DNA from: Kiloniella laminariae DSM 19542
GTDB taxonomy: Bacteria; Pseudomonadota; Alphaproteobacteria; Kiloniellales; Kiloniellaceae
Direction: 5' to 3'
DNA length: 64,000 nucleotides
Assembly: GCF_000374005.1 (NCBI RefSeq)
Contig: NZ_KB893134.1
Coordinates: forward strand, 48,894-112,893
A program made the translations under genes and the position numbers. The notes under the pieces were generated by a model. It was given only the letters and a program-made list of their open reading frames with translations. It had not been told where the DNA came from and searched no databases. Every line of letters begins with the position of its first letter. Position 1 is the stretch's first letter. Shown piece by piece: positions 25,323 through 34,433 of this stretch.

Positions 25323-26573
25323 TTAGAGGCTTTCTCCCCGCATCAGACGTGGCAGATCCCCGACAATCCCCATTGCGTGCTTCATAAAGAACCGCTTGAC
25401 TGGTGGAAGCTTGTCCACAGTTGCAAGCCCAAGATCACGCGCGATGCGAAGTGGCGCCAGATCGTTGGAGAAAAGCTTGACCAGACCATCCATAGCCCCA
25501 AGCAGCAACACATTATCAAAACGCCGCCAGCGGGCGTAGTCTTCCAGGACCTGAACGGAGCCGATATCCAGACCCGCCCGGCGCGCATCAACAATAACCT
25601 CAGCCAAAGCTGCCACATCCCGCAACCCCAGATTCAGCCCTTGCCCGGCAATCGGGTGCATACCATGAGCCGAGTCACCAACCAGTGCAAGACGCAGATC
25701 TGTATACCGCTCGGCATGTAAGGAGCTCAGCGGGTAGGACCAGCGCATATCCGTAACTGTGAAATCTCCCAGAGCCTGACCAAAACGCCGATGAAGTTCA
25801 GCAGCGAACCCTGTGTTATCCAGCGCAAGATAGTCATCGGCCAGCTCTCTTTTCTCGGACCAGACCAGTGATGACCGGTGAACCCCCTCTTCACTGTCTG
25901 GCAGAGGCAGAAGCGCAAAAGGACCGGAAGGCAGAAAATGTTCAAAGGCCACACCCTTATGCGGCTTTTCATGCACAACCGTGCAGACGATACCGTTTTG
26001 GTGATAATCAGTCTCTGCTACCTTTATGCCAGCCTCTTTCCGCAATTGCGAATTGCGCCCATCAGCCCCGATGACAAGGGAAGCGCTCAGATTGCGGCCA
26101 TCATCCAGCTGGGCGTTCACCCCACGTTTGTTGCGCTCAAGTCGGGCAAGGCTGTGCGGAGCAAGATGATGAAGATTGCTCAGACGGGCTGCTTTTTCGT
26201 GGGTTGCAAGACGGATTGCCCGGTTCTCGACGATCCAGCCCATAGGAACGTTGCCAACGTCCCTAAAATCATAGGACATGGAAAGGGATGAAGCTCCGCG
26301 ATCTATCTGGCCGTCCGTGATCTCGATATGCTGAATTGCTTCTGCTGCCCAGGACATCCCCTGCCACAGACCGATCTGTTCAAAAACCCGCTGGGAGCCG
26401 AGAGCAATGGCCGAGGAGCGACCATCAAATGGAGCTGCTTTCTGGCTGCCCGGTGGCTCCCGATCAATAACCGCCACCTCAAGCCCGGCACTTGCCAATG
26501 CCACCCCGAGCGTGAGACCAACCAGGCCTCCTCCAACAACAAGTACTTCTACTGTCAGATCTTTTTCAGACAT
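25323..26573 (-). CDS. UbiH/UbiF/VisC/COQ6-type FAD-dependent hydroxylase
   Basis: 416 residues, a class A flavin monooxygenase. The N-terminal FAD Rossmann motif is VLVVGGGLVGLTLGVALA, the DG-type motif ASLVIGADGRNSQLR is central, and the second FAD motif LALVGDSAHGMHPIAGQGLN is C-terminal; this last is the UbiH/COQ6 signature. The family hydroxylates the ring of ubiquinone precursors at C1, C5 or C6 on the inner face of the membrane, but in alphaproteobacteria one enzyme may do several positions (UbiL/UbiM), so I do not give a letter. It is divergent from amtB. Confidence 0.92.
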   Translation of the reverse strand: MSEKDLTVEVLVVGGGLVGLTLGVALASAGLEVAVIDREPPGSQKAAPFDGRSSAIALGSQRVFEQIGLWQGMSWAAEAIQHIEITDGQIDRGASSLSMSYDFRDVGNVPMGWIVENRAIRLATHEKAARLSNLHHLAPHSLARLERNKRGVNAQLDDGRNLSASLVIGADGRNSQLRKEAGIKVAETDYHQNGIVCTVVHEKPHKGVAFEHFLPSGPFALLPLPDSEEGVHRSSLVWSEKRELADDYLALDNTGFAAELHRRFGQALGDFTVTDMRWSYPLSSLHAERYTDLRLALVGDSAHGMHPIAGQGLNLGLRDVAALAEVIVDARRAGLDIGSVQVLEDYARWRRFDNVLLLGAMDGLVKLFSNDLAPLRIARDLGLATVDKLPPVKRFFMKHAMGIVGDLPRLMRGESL

Positions 26574-26951
26574 ACCCCGTCCCAGATTTTGTCAAAAGCC
26601 CATAAAGCACGACGTTTATACCAAGCGATCCTGGCTCTAGTGATATGGACCCTTCCTCTATAAAATGCACCCGAATAAATGAAAAGCACACTTTGCCAGA
26701 AGTTCTGCTCCCCTTACGCCCTTTTCGGTGCCTGCTGTTCTCAAACCGACGTTATCCCTTTGATGGCAAACCCTCAGAGTGGAAACTGTCAGCTACGCCC
26801 AAGACACACTCATATATTTGGACAGGATCAGCAGAATAAAGCAGATAATTAATTATCTTCAAATAGTTATGCAAGAACACGCATTTTTACATCGAAGCAA
26901 TATTATCAGCATCAAAGTGTATGCATAATTTTTAATCAAATAATCTTTGTG

Positions 26952-26988
26952 GCCTATTTTTTAGGCAACATTATTGTGCATCGCACAA
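26952..26988 (+). promoter_or_regulatory. Two candidate enhancer dyads upstream of amtB
   Basis: GCCTATTTTTTAGGC (26952-26966) and TTGTGCATCGCACAA (26974-26988) are perfect inverted repeats with centres at about -132 and -110 from the predicted start of transcription. Their half-sites do not match the usual NtrC order (GCAC then GTGC), so the activator is uncertain. Confidence 0.4.
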
Positions 26989-27065
26989 AATCGAAGCAAG
27001 AAGCTGAAGAAGAAAAATACGATTATCTAATTGATATAAAACATTTATATCGACTTTATAAAAGT

Positions 27066-27081
27066 TGGCACGTTTCTTGGT
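27066..27081 (+). promoter_or_regulatory. Sigma-54 promoter of amtB
   Basis: TGGCACG, 4 bases (TTTC), then TTGGT matches the -24/-12 consensus TGGCACGnnnnTTGCW at all positions but one (the final C is G), with the invariant spacing. Transcription would start near 27091, upstream of ATG 27125 but downstream of the longer frame start at 27065. Confidence 0.82.
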
Positions 27082-27124
27082 TATAGAGTCTCAAAGCCCA
27101 GAACGCTTAAGGATGAAAAAACCA

Positions 27125-28498
27125 ATGACCAGCAAAATAATTCCCTGCAAAAAAATTGCGGCCCTCACGCTTCCCCTGGCAGCACTGCTGCTATCCAGCA
27201 TACCCGCCCAGGCAGCTGTAAGCGAAGAGACTGCCTTTGTATTCAACACCTTCTCCTTTTTGGTGAATGGTGCTCTCGTCATGTGGATGGCAGCCGGTTT
27301 CGCCATGCTGGAGGCCGGGCTGGTCCGCAGCAAAAACACTGCAGCGATCTGTCTCAAAAATATCGCCCTCTATTCCATTGCCGGCCTGATGTTTTATCTG
27401 GTCGGGTACAACCTTCTTTATGTGGGCGTTGGAGAAAATGGCCTTCTCGGAACATTTTCATTGTTCTATGATTCCAGTGCCGAGGAATTCGCCCTGCTTT
27501 CAGCCGAGGAAACAACAGAGGAAATGATCGCGGCAGTAACCGCAAACGGTTACTCGGTCATGTCTGACTGGTTCTTCCAGATGGTTTTTGTAGCAGCCAC
27601 CGCCTCAATCGTTTCCGGCACTCTGGCAGAACGTATCAAATTCTGGCCCTTCATGGCCTTCATCGCTCTGCTCACTGCGGTTATCTATCCGATCCAGGCT
27701 TCCTGGAGCTGGGGTGGCGGCTGGTTGTCTGAACTTGGTTTCAGTGATTTTGCCGGCTCAAGTATTGTTCACTCTGTTGGGGGTTGGGCCGCACTCACAG
27801 GTGCAATTATCCTGGGTGCCCGTACAGGAAAGTTCTCCGCCGAAGGTCGCGTCAAACCAATCCCCGGTTCAAACCTGCCTCTTGCAACACTTGGTACCTT
27901 TATTCTCTGGATGGGCTGGTTCGGCTTTAACGGCGGCTCACAGCTCGCCCTTGGTTCAGCAAGTGATGCCGTAGCCATGGCAATTGTCTTCGTCAACACC
28001 AACATCGCCGCTGCAGCAGGTGTCGTGGTTGCCATGGCCCTGACCCAGCTGCTTTACAAAAAAATCGACCTGACCATGGCCCTCAACGGCGCTCTTGCCG
28101 GATTGGTATCAATCACTGCCGGGCCTGATGTGGCTCATGCCTATACAGCCATCATTATCGGTGGCATCGGTGGCGCGATCGTTGTCTTTACCGTACCTTT
28201 GCTTGACGCTCTTAAAATTGACGACGTTGTCGGAGCCATTCCTGTTCACCTTTTTGGTGGCATTTGGGGAACACTTGCCGTCGGCATCTTTGGTTCAAGC
28301 ACCATTATCGCTCAAATCACCGGCATTATTGCCATTGGTGGATTCACCATCGTCTGCAGCTCAGCCGTATGGCTCACCCTGAAATACACTGTCGGTATTC
28401 GGGTCACGGAAGAAGAAGAATACAATGGCCTTGATCTGAGCGAACTCGGGCTGGAAGCCTATCCCGAGTTTGGACGCGGATCCCAAAAGTTACTCTGA
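27125..28498 (+). CDS. amtB: Ammonium transporter Amt
   Basis: 457 residues from ATG 27125, preceded by AAGGA at 27109-27113. A signal peptide (LPLAALLLSSIPAQAA) is followed by eleven membrane helices. Both pore histidines are present (SIVHSVGGWAALTGA and AIPVHLFGGIWGT), as is the signature QMVFVAATASIVSGTLAER. The protein conducts ammonium/ammonia into the cytosol and is blocked by GlnK in other bacteria. No glnK gene is adjacent, unlike the usual glnK-amtB pair. The sigma-54 promoter fits nitrogen-starvation control. The 20-codon longer frame start at 27065 lies upstream of the predicted transcript start and is rejected. Confidence 0.95.
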   Translation: MTSKIIPCKKIAALTLPLAALLLSSIPAQAAVSEETAFVFNTFSFLVNGALVMWMAAGFAMLEAGLVRSKNTAAICLKNIALYSIAGLMFYLVGYNLLYVGVGENGLLGTFSLFYDSSAEEFALLSAEETTEEMIAAVTANGYSVMSDWFFQMVFVAATASIVSGTLAERIKFWPFMAFIALLTAVIYPIQASWSWGGGWLSELGFSDFAGSSIVHSVGGWAALTGAIILGARTGKFSAEGRVKPIPGSNLPLATLGTFILWMGWFGFNGGSQLALGSASDAVAMAIVFVNTNIAAAAGVVVAMALTQLLYKKIDLTMALNGALAGLVSITAGPDVAHAYTAIIIGGIGGAIVVFTVPLLDALKIDDVVGAIPVHLFGGIWGTLAVGIFGSSTIIAQITGIIAIGGFTIVCSSAVWLTLKYTVGIRVTEEEEYNGLDLSELGLEAYPEFGRGSQKLL

Positions 28499-28823
28499 TA
28501 TTTACCTCTTTGGTGGCGGCTCCGCTTGCGGAAAAACCACCAGAGACACCGGTCAGTTACTTCTTCGGGCATCTTGCCCCGGATTTAACCAAAGGTGTTT
28601 CTCCCCACAAGACCCTGCTGACCGCAATCCGAAGCTCTTTCCCCGCAGGGTCTTTACTTGCCGCCTGTTGCTCTGCGCAACAGGCGGTCTTTTTATGTGC
28701 AATCGATCTGTAAATTATTTGTGTGCTATCCACAGAAAGATTTCTTTTCACTAGCCACGTTCCAGCCCGAATTGTTATCTAGATAGACCAATAAGGCTGC
28801 CGCCTTTCGCTTCAGCCGTTCTT
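28499..28823. other. Structured 3' region after amtB
   Basis: No gene is called here. Besides the terminator at 28661-28695, three further hairpins can be drawn: TGGTGG with CCACCA (28511-28542, enclosing CCGC/GCGG), GGGC-ATCTT-GCCC (28567-28579), and AAGACCCTGC with GCAGGGTCTT (28609-28654). The closely spaced stems could form a stable 3' UTR. Confidence 0.5.
28661..28695 (+). terminator. Rho-independent terminator downstream of amtB
   Basis: CCGCCTGTTGC, loop TCTGC, and GCAACAGGCGG form an 11-bp stem at 28661-28687, followed by TCTTTTTA. Confidence 0.9.
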
Positions 28824-30149
28824 ATGACAAGAATCCACCAGCCAGAGGTTACTTCTGCCGTGATTACCCAGCACTTTGTTGATCGCCAGAAACTCCACGA
28901 GTTTCACCCCTTCACCCGGTTGCGCGCACTTCTCGACAAATATCCTGCAGGACAATCGCCCTTGACCGGCGGCAAGCCGATCAACCTCTCTATCGGTGAA
29001 CCCCAGACACAACCTCCGGCTTTCGTCGCCGAAGAGATCGCCAGGGCTTCTGCCGGCTGGTCACGTTATCCGCTGTCAAAGGGTAGTGAAGACTATCTGA
29101 ATGCCTCAAAACAATGGCTGGAGAGACGCTACTGCTTACCCGACAGTATGCTAGACTCCTCTCGCCACCTTTTGGCCGTTCCAGGAACCCGCGAAGGCCT
29201 GTTTTTCACGGCTCTAACAATCCTCCCAACAGCCAAACCCGGCAAACCAGCTCCGGTATTTCTGATGCCGAACCCCTGTTACCATGTTTATACCGGCGCC
29301 GCCGCTGCAGCGGGTGCAGAGGTTGTCACCAGTGTGGCAACAAGAGAGAGCGGATATCTGCCGGACTATGCCAGCCTTCCAGAAGAAATCCTTGAACGCA
29401 CGGCGCTTTGTGTCCTCTGTAGCCCGTCAAACCCGGAAGGGGCTGTGGCCAGCCCCGAAAAAATCAAAGAGCTGATCCTCCTCGCCCGCAAATATGATTT
29501 TGTCGTCGCTTTTGATGAATGTTACGCCGAGATCTACAGTGATACTGCTCCCTCTTCTGCTTTTGAAGTTCTGGCTGAAATGGGCGGGGATCTGTCCAAT
29601 GTCCTGGTTTTCCATTCCCTGTCCAAACGCTCCAGCGCTGCCGGATTGCGTTGCGGCTTTATTGCCGGGGATGAAAAATGGATTTCTCTGATCAACACAA
29701 CCTGTCAGGTCGGGGGAGCTGGCGTTCCCCTGCCGATACAGGCCGCAGGAACCAGACTCTGGCAAGACGAAGAGCATGTGGAGAAAAACCGGGGGCTCTA
29801 TCAGGAGAATTTCAGACTTGCTGAGGAAATATTGGGACCGGTTTTCCAGGTCGAGATTCCAGCTGGCGGCTTCTGCCTGTGGCTTGACGTTGGCAATGGC
29901 GTTGCTGCTGCAGAAAAACTCTGGCGTGAAGCCGGTATCCGGGTTCTGCCCGGCGCCTATATGAGCCACCGGGGCGAAAATGGCTTCAATCCGGGTGATC
30001 GCTATATTCGGCTGGCCCTGGTATATGATCCCGCCTTGACCGCAGTGGCATTAGAGACAATCCGCCATGTTCTTGTCCCCGATCAGGAGGCTAGAGGAAA
30101 AGAGGCTGAAAAGCCCCCTGCAGATATGATAGCGGGGAACCTTTCATGA
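28824..30149 (+). CDS. PLP-dependent class I/II aminotransferase, DapC-like
   Basis: 441 residues of the aspartate-aminotransferase fold. The PLP lysine lies in HSLSKRSSAAGLRCGF, with GYxPDYASLPEEI and SPSNPEG upstream and RYIRLALVYD, the carboxylate-binding Arg, at the C-terminus. The closest family I know is the succinyldiaminopimelate transaminase (DapC) group, in lysine/peptidoglycan precursor synthesis; other alpha-amino acid transaminases cannot be excluded. The stop overlaps the ftsK start as ATGA (30146-30149), so the two are translationally coupled, as often seen upstream of ftsK in alphaproteobacteria. Confidence 0.85.
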   Translation: MTRIHQPEVTSAVITQHFVDRQKLHEFHPFTRLRALLDKYPAGQSPLTGGKPINLSIGEPQTQPPAFVAEEIARASAGWSRYPLSKGSEDYLNASKQWLERRYCLPDSMLDSSRHLLAVPGTREGLFFTALTILPTAKPGKPAPVFLMPNPCYHVYTGAAAAAGAEVVTSVATRESGYLPDYASLPEEILERTALCVLCSPSNPEGAVASPEKIKELILLARKYDFVVAFDECYAEIYSDTAPSSAFEVLAEMGGDLSNVLVFHSLSKRSSAAGLRCGFIAGDEKWISLINTTCQVGGAGVPLPIQAAGTRLWQDEEHVEKNRGLYQENFRLAEEILGPVFQVEIPAGGFCLWLDVGNGVAAAEKLWREAGIRVLPGAYMSHRGENGFNPGDRYIRLALVYDPALTAVALETIRHVLVPDQEARGKEAEKPPADMIAGNLS

Positions 30150-32530
30150 ATCGCTCCAGCAAAACCGGCAGGGTACAGCTGCTACCGGATGGGACGGGAC
30201 TGTTTTTCCGTCACCGCCTGATCGAACTGGCGGGCGTAACTTTCCTTCTTCTGGCAATTTCCCTGATCCTTGCCTTTTTATCCTATGACGCGAACGACCC
30301 CGGTTTTAACCGGGCTTCTGACGGACCCGTTTCTAACCTCCTCGGATTGGCCGGGGCAAATACCGCCAGTTTTCTGCTCCCGTTTCTAGGACTTTCCGTC
30401 TATGTCCTGCCCTTGATTCTTGCCGCCTGGTGCTGGCGCTGCTTCAAGGATCACAGCCTGAAAAAAGTCTGGCTGCGCATCCTTCTCATACCACTACTTC
30501 TGGCTTGCCTCTCTCTCAGCTGCGCTGCACTGCCCGGCGCGACAGGCTGGTTGGGCCAAGGCCAGACTGCCAGCCTCGGCGGAACGCTTGGTGCCATAAT
30601 CCTGAAAGAAATCGAAACTCTGAGCAAACTTCCCTCAGGAATTCTTGCCCTCATCGCTCTGGTCCCGGCTCTCCCCTGTTTTGCCTATGCCGCTGCCCTT
30701 AAAGGTGCCGAGTGGAAACAGATTATTCGCAGCTTCGGCCTGGGGCTGCTCGCCCTTGTCAAAGTCCGGGATCTGGTACAGCGCAAGGACGAAGACGAGA
30801 CGACCCCAGAAAATGACCAGCAGCTGACCATCCGCAGAAAACGCGACAAGGCGATCAAAAAGCGCGCGCAACAGGACCGGGTCGAGCCCGTCCTTGAGGG
30901 CAAATCAGCCCCGACGCCTTCGCGGGTAGAGACCCCCTCGAAAACGCCACAGCCCAGCAAACGGGTCAAGGCTGAAGAGCAGGGCCGCCTCAACCTTGGT
31001 AAAAATGATGGCGAATATGAACTCCCGCCCATCTCCATGCTCAACCTGCCTCCCGAGAACATCGGCAAAGACCGGCTGGGCAAGGATGCATTGGAAAAGA
31101 ATGCCCGCCTACTGGAAACCGTGCTCGAGGATTTTGGCGTTCGTGGCGAGATTGTCACCATCCGGCCCGGCCCTGTAGTCACCCTTTATGAACTCGAGCC
31201 AGCTCCGGGAACCAAAACCAGCCGCGTGGTCGGTCTGGCTGATGATATTGCCAGATCCATGTCAGCTTTGTCTGTCAGGGTCGCTGTTGTCCCTGGCTCC
31301 AGCACAATCGGGATCGAGCTGCCCAACAGCAAAAGGGAGACCGTATACCTGCAGGAGTTAATGGGCTCGACAGATTTTGAACAGGACAAAAGCAAACTGC
31401 CGATTATCCTCGGCAAGGATATCGGCGGTAATCCTTCGATCGTGGATCTGGCCCGTATGCCCCATCTGTTGATCGCAGGAACCACAGGGTCAGGTAAATC
31501 TGTTGCCGTGAACGCCATGATTTTGTCGCTGCTCTACCGTTTTACGCCTGATGAATGCAAATTCATCATGATTGATCCGAAAATGCTGGAACTGTCGGTC
31601 TACGACAATATTCCCCACCTGCTGGCGCCGGTGGTGACAGAACCCAAAAAAGCCGTTGTTGCCCTGAAATGGACAGTTCGGGAAATGGAGGATCGCTATC
31701 GTGCCATGTCCCGCCTCGGGGTCAGGAACATTGATGGATACAATGCCCGTATGGCAGAGGCCCGTAAAAACGGCGAGGTTCTGACCCGGAAAGTCCAGAC
31801 CGGGTTTGATCCGGAAACCGGGCAGCCGATTCACGAAGAACAGCCGTTTGACATGAATCCCCTGCCCTATATCGTGGTTGTTGTCGACGAAATGGCCGAT
31901 CTCATGCTGGTTGCAGGCAAGGATATCGAAGGCGCCATCCAGCGCTTGGCACAGATGGCCCGTGCTGCCGGGATTCATATCATGATGGCAACCCAGCGAC
32001 CTTCGGTTGACGTTATTACCGGAACAATCAAGGCCAACTTCCCGACCCGGGTGAGTTTCCACGTTACGTCGAAAATTGACAGTCGAACCATCCTCGGCGA
32101 ACAGGGCGCCGAACAGCTGCTTGGTCAAGGTGACATGCTCTATATGGGACAGGGTGGCAGAATCCAGCGTGTCCATGGTCCCTTGGTCACGGATGAGGAG
32201 GTCGAAGAGGTTGTCAGCTGGCTGAAAAAGCAGGCCCGCCCGAGCTATATTGAATCCGTCACCGCTGAAGAAGGGGATGTCGGCGATTTTGATGGTGATA
32301 CCGGATCCTATAGCGGCGGTAACGGCAACAAGGGCGACGAGCTCTATGACAACGCCGTAGCCGTGGTGATCAAAAGCCGGAAAGCCTCAACCAGTTTTGT
32401 CCAGCGACAACTGCAGATCGGCTACAACCGTGCTGCGACCATTATCGAACGCATGGAAGACGAGGGGCTGATTTCCTCGGCGAACCATGTCGGAAAACGT
32501 GAAGTTCTTGTCCCCGACCGCGATGAGTAG
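30146..32530 (+). CDS. ftsK: DNA translocase FtsK
   Basis: 794 residues: an N-terminal four-helix membrane domain (residues 20-190), a short charged linker (200-290) and the RecA-like motor with Walker A GTTGSGKSVAVN, Walker B PYIVVVVDEMADLM, and the C-terminal gamma winged helix (YDNAVAVVIKSRKASTSFVQ, then RAATIIERMEDEGLIS) that reads KOPS sites. It pumps chromosome DNA at the septum and activates XerCD at dif. The linker is much shorter than in E. coli, giving the SpoIIIE-like length common in this class. It is preceded by the aminotransferase and followed by lolA. Confidence 0.97.
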   Translation: MNRSSKTGRVQLLPDGTGLFFRHRLIELAGVTFLLLAISLILAFLSYDANDPGFNRASDGPVSNLLGLAGANTASFLLPFLGLSVYVLPLILAAWCWRCFKDHSLKKVWLRILLIPLLLACLSLSCAALPGATGWLGQGQTASLGGTLGAIILKEIETLSKLPSGILALIALVPALPCFAYAAALKGAEWKQIIRSFGLGLLALVKVRDLVQRKDEDETTPENDQQLTIRRKRDKAIKKRAQQDRVEPVLEGKSAPTPSRVETPSKTPQPSKRVKAEEQGRLNLGKNDGEYELPPISMLNLPPENIGKDRLGKDALEKNARLLETVLEDFGVRGEIVTIRPGPVVTLYELEPAPGTKTSRVVGLADDIARSMSALSVRVAVVPGSSTIGIELPNSKRETVYLQELMGSTDFEQDKSKLPIILGKDIGGNPSIVDLARMPHLLIAGTTGSGKSVAVNAMILSLLYRFTPDECKFIMIDPKMLELSVYDNIPHLLAPVVTEPKKAVVALKWTVREMEDRYRAMSRLGVRNIDGYNARMAEARKNGEVLTRKVQTGFDPETGQPIHEEQPFDMNPLPYIVVVVDEMADLMLVAGKDIEGAIQRLAQMARAAGIHIMMATQRPSVDVITGTIKANFPTRVSFHVTSKIDSRTILGEQGAEQLLGQGDMLYMGQGGRIQRVHGPLVTDEEVEEVVSWLKKQARPSYIESVTAEEGDVGDFDGDTGSYSGGNGNKGDELYDNAVAVVIKSRKASTSFVQRQLQIGYNRAATIIERMEDEGLISSANHVGKREVLVPDRDE

Positions 32531-32596
32531 TATTGCAAACCAGCGCACAGTTACAGAAACACTGCTGTCTGCCTTTATCATGCCCCAAAGGACCGT

Positions 32597-33391
32597 ATGA
32601 TGAAGAAGTCTACAGAATATAAGGAAGAGACTTTGTTTACTTCACCAGTTCGCTTGACCTCGCGCGCCGAATTTATGTCACCCCTAAATTTTTCTGGAAG
32701 CGCACTTTGCAAAAGCCTTCAGAACGGTTTGGCCATTCTGTCTTTGTCCCTGGCATTATTGACGCTGTTGAGCCCGACCAACGTCCAGGCAGAAGCAATA
32801 GACACCCCGCCAGCAGAAAAAACCAACCTGAGTGGGCTATCTCCGGATGAAGTTGCGATCGTCCGTCGGGTTGAAGTCTATCTGAACGAACTCAAATCCG
32901 TTTCTTCCCGTTTTCTTCAGGTTTCCAGCACCGGCAGTCTTGCTGAAGGACAACTGTTTCTGGAACGACCCGGCCGCATGCGGTTTGAATATGATGATCC
33001 CGTGCCAATCGTGATGATCGCCAATGGGGTGACCCTCCTTTATTTTGACAAAAAGCTGAAGCAGGCAACCTATCTGCCGCTCTGGAAGACACCCCTGTGG
33101 TTTCTGATCCGGGAAAAGGTCGAGCTGCACAAGGATATCCAGATTCTCCGGGCACAGGAATCCAGCAGTACTGTTCAGCTGGAACTACGTGCAGAAGGCG
33201 AGTCTGATGGAGCCCAGATGACCCTGCTTTTCAGTGACAATCCCCTGTCCTTACGTAAATGGGAAGTACTTGACGCGCAAGGTATTACAACACAGGTTTC
33301 CTTGATTGACCCCGTCTATGATAATCCGATTGATGAGACCGTTTTTAAAACTGACGATCTTGATATGAAACGCAAAAATAACGCTAAATAA
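32597..33391 (+). CDS. lolA: Outer-membrane lipoprotein carrier protein LolA
   Basis: Up to 264 residues. The signal peptide lies unusually deep (SLQNGLAILSLSLALLTLLS, then VQAEA near residue 58), so the Met at residue 27 (MSPLNFSG, at 32675) is a plausible true start; I keep 32597 because AAAGGA precedes it. The mature part has the LolA core: FLQVSSTGSLAEGQLFLERPG, then MRFEYDDPVPIVMIANG. It carries lipoproteins across the periplasm from LolCDE to the outer membrane. Position directly after ftsK is typical for the class. A terminator follows. Confidence 0.92.
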   Translation: MMKKSTEYKEETLFTSPVRLTSRAEFMSPLNFSGSALCKSLQNGLAILSLSLALLTLLSPTNVQAEAIDTPPAEKTNLSGLSPDEVAIVRRVEVYLNELKSVSSRFLQVSSTGSLAEGQLFLERPGRMRFEYDDPVPIVMIANGVTLLYFDKKLKQATYLPLWKTPLWFLIREKVELHKDIQILRAQESSSTVQLELRAEGESDGAQMTLLFSDNPLSLRKWEVLDAQGITTQVSLIDPVYDNPIDETVFKTDDLDMKRKNNAK

Positions 33392-33441
33392 CCGCGTTAC
33401 TCTTTCTTCTCGCTCCGGTAAGACAGCAGGCGGATAATTAT

Positions 33442-34266
33442 TTATCCGCCTTTTTCTTTTTCCCGAAAGGGCCGCAGTAAAAGTGCAGGCAGACTTTTAT
33501 CCGAGAAGCCTTCCACCCCAATCGGCATGCCCGTAAATCGGGCTGTGTCGCTTCTGGAACCAAAGATCCTGTCCCAGAGACTTAAGATCGTACTGTAGTT
33601 GCTGTCCGTATCTGATCGAAGGGCATGATGATGCACCCAGTGGATTGAAGGAGTGACAATAATCCAGGAAAGATAGCGCTCCAGAAACGAAGGAAGCCGC
33701 AAGTTTGAATGATGAAAAATTGTTGCGAGCAAAAGCAGGATCTCAAACAGAAAAACTGAAAAAAGCGGGATATCAAGCAGGATGATAAAAACAACCCGCA
33801 TCAGCGCTGAAAGCAAAACCTCGCCAAAATGAAATCGAAGTGCCGAGGTGCTGTCGAGAGTATTATCCAGATGGTGGACTTCGTGGAAGCGCCACAAGAA
33901 CGGCAGCTCATGATTAAGGCGATGCCACCAGTAAATCAGAAAATCGAGAAGCACCAGATCAAACAACAAACCTCCCGAACCGCTTACCCCCCCCTCACGC
34001 CAGCCCCAGGGCAAAGCCGTGGCCCAATAGGTAAGAGGTAACACAACAAGCGGAGAAAGAAGCGTATTGCAAAACCACAAACCCAGATTCCGTCCGATCC
34101 TCGGGGCAAAGATCTGCCCCCTGAACGCCTTCCCAACAGAAGGAGCAGTTTGCTCCTTGCTTCTGTCAGCGTAGGGCCAACAGCGTTCTGCGAGAAAAAG
34201 CAGAAGTAACCAGCCGAATACAAGGACAGCCCTGATAAGGAGCTCTGAGTCTGTTATATCTGCCAT
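33442..34266 (-). CDS. Sterol desaturase / fatty acid hydroxylase superfamily protein
   Basis: About 274 residues with several membrane helices and the full eight-histidine cluster of the family: HRLNH, HEVHH, and HWVHHH with an additional HHSN in the last helix pair. These di-iron membrane enzymes hydroxylate or desaturate lipids (carotenoids, fatty acids, hopanoids). ATG 34266 has AGGCG upstream, while the longer frame start at 34290 has none. It is convergent with lolA and divergent from the amidotransferase-like gene. Substrate unknown. Confidence 0.88.
   Translation of the reverse strand: MADITDSELLIRAVLVFGWLLLLFLAERCWPYADRSKEQTAPSVGKAFRGQIFAPRIGRNLGLWFCNTLLSPLVVLPLTYWATALPWGWREGGVSGSGGLLFDLVLLDFLIYWWHRLNHELPFLWRFHEVHHLDNTLDSTSALRFHFGEVLLSALMRVVFIILLDIPLFSVFLFEILLLLATIFHHSNLRLPSFLERYLSWIIVTPSIHWVHHHALRSDTDSNYSTILSLWDRIFGSRSDTARFTGMPIGVEGFSDKSLPALLLRPFREKEKGG
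33448..33480 (+). terminator. Terminator after lolA (T tail overlaps the convergent gene end)
   Basis: AGGCGGATAA, loop TTAT, TTATCCGCCT, followed by TTTTCTTTTT, 37 bases after the lolA stop. The hairpin occupies 33428-33451 of the top strand and its right arm and T tail overlap the last codons of the convergent desaturase gene. Confidence 0.8.
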
Positions 34267-34433
34267 TTTTCGCCTGACTATAAAGTTCATCCAGGATTAA
34301 CGCGAGGCTACAGAAAACAGGCAAGTAAATTTCGTTAAATTATCTGTGTTTATCAAGAAGGCTTGCGTCCGTAAAAAGAAGCTCTAACATCCTTTTCCAG
34401 TTTATTCCTGAACAGCTCTTCGACAAGGCAAAC

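Larger units (their letters stand above)
26574..27124. other. Divergent regulatory region between the UbiH-like gene and amtB
   Basis: 551 bases, very AT-rich toward amtB, no credible gene (the 64-codon plus-strand frame at 26645 has no ribosome binding site). Two dyads lie upstream of the sigma-54 promoter: GCCTA-TTTTT-TAGGC at 26952-26966 and TTGTGC-ATC-GCACAA at 26974-26988, with centres 22 bp apart. They are positioned where an enhancer-binding activator would sit. Confidence 0.6.

Noticed and set aside
26645-26839. 64-codon plus-strand frame upstream of amtB
   Set aside because: No ribosome binding site; lies in the regulatory region and lacks similarity.
26952-26988. NtrC binding sites upstream of amtB
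   Set aside because: Dyads exist, but the half-sites are in the reverse order from the NtrC consensus, so I do not name the activator.
27065-27124. Longer amtB start at 27065
   Set aside because: It overlaps the sigma-54 -24/-12 elements, so it would precede the predicted transcript start; ATG 27125 has AAGGA upstream.
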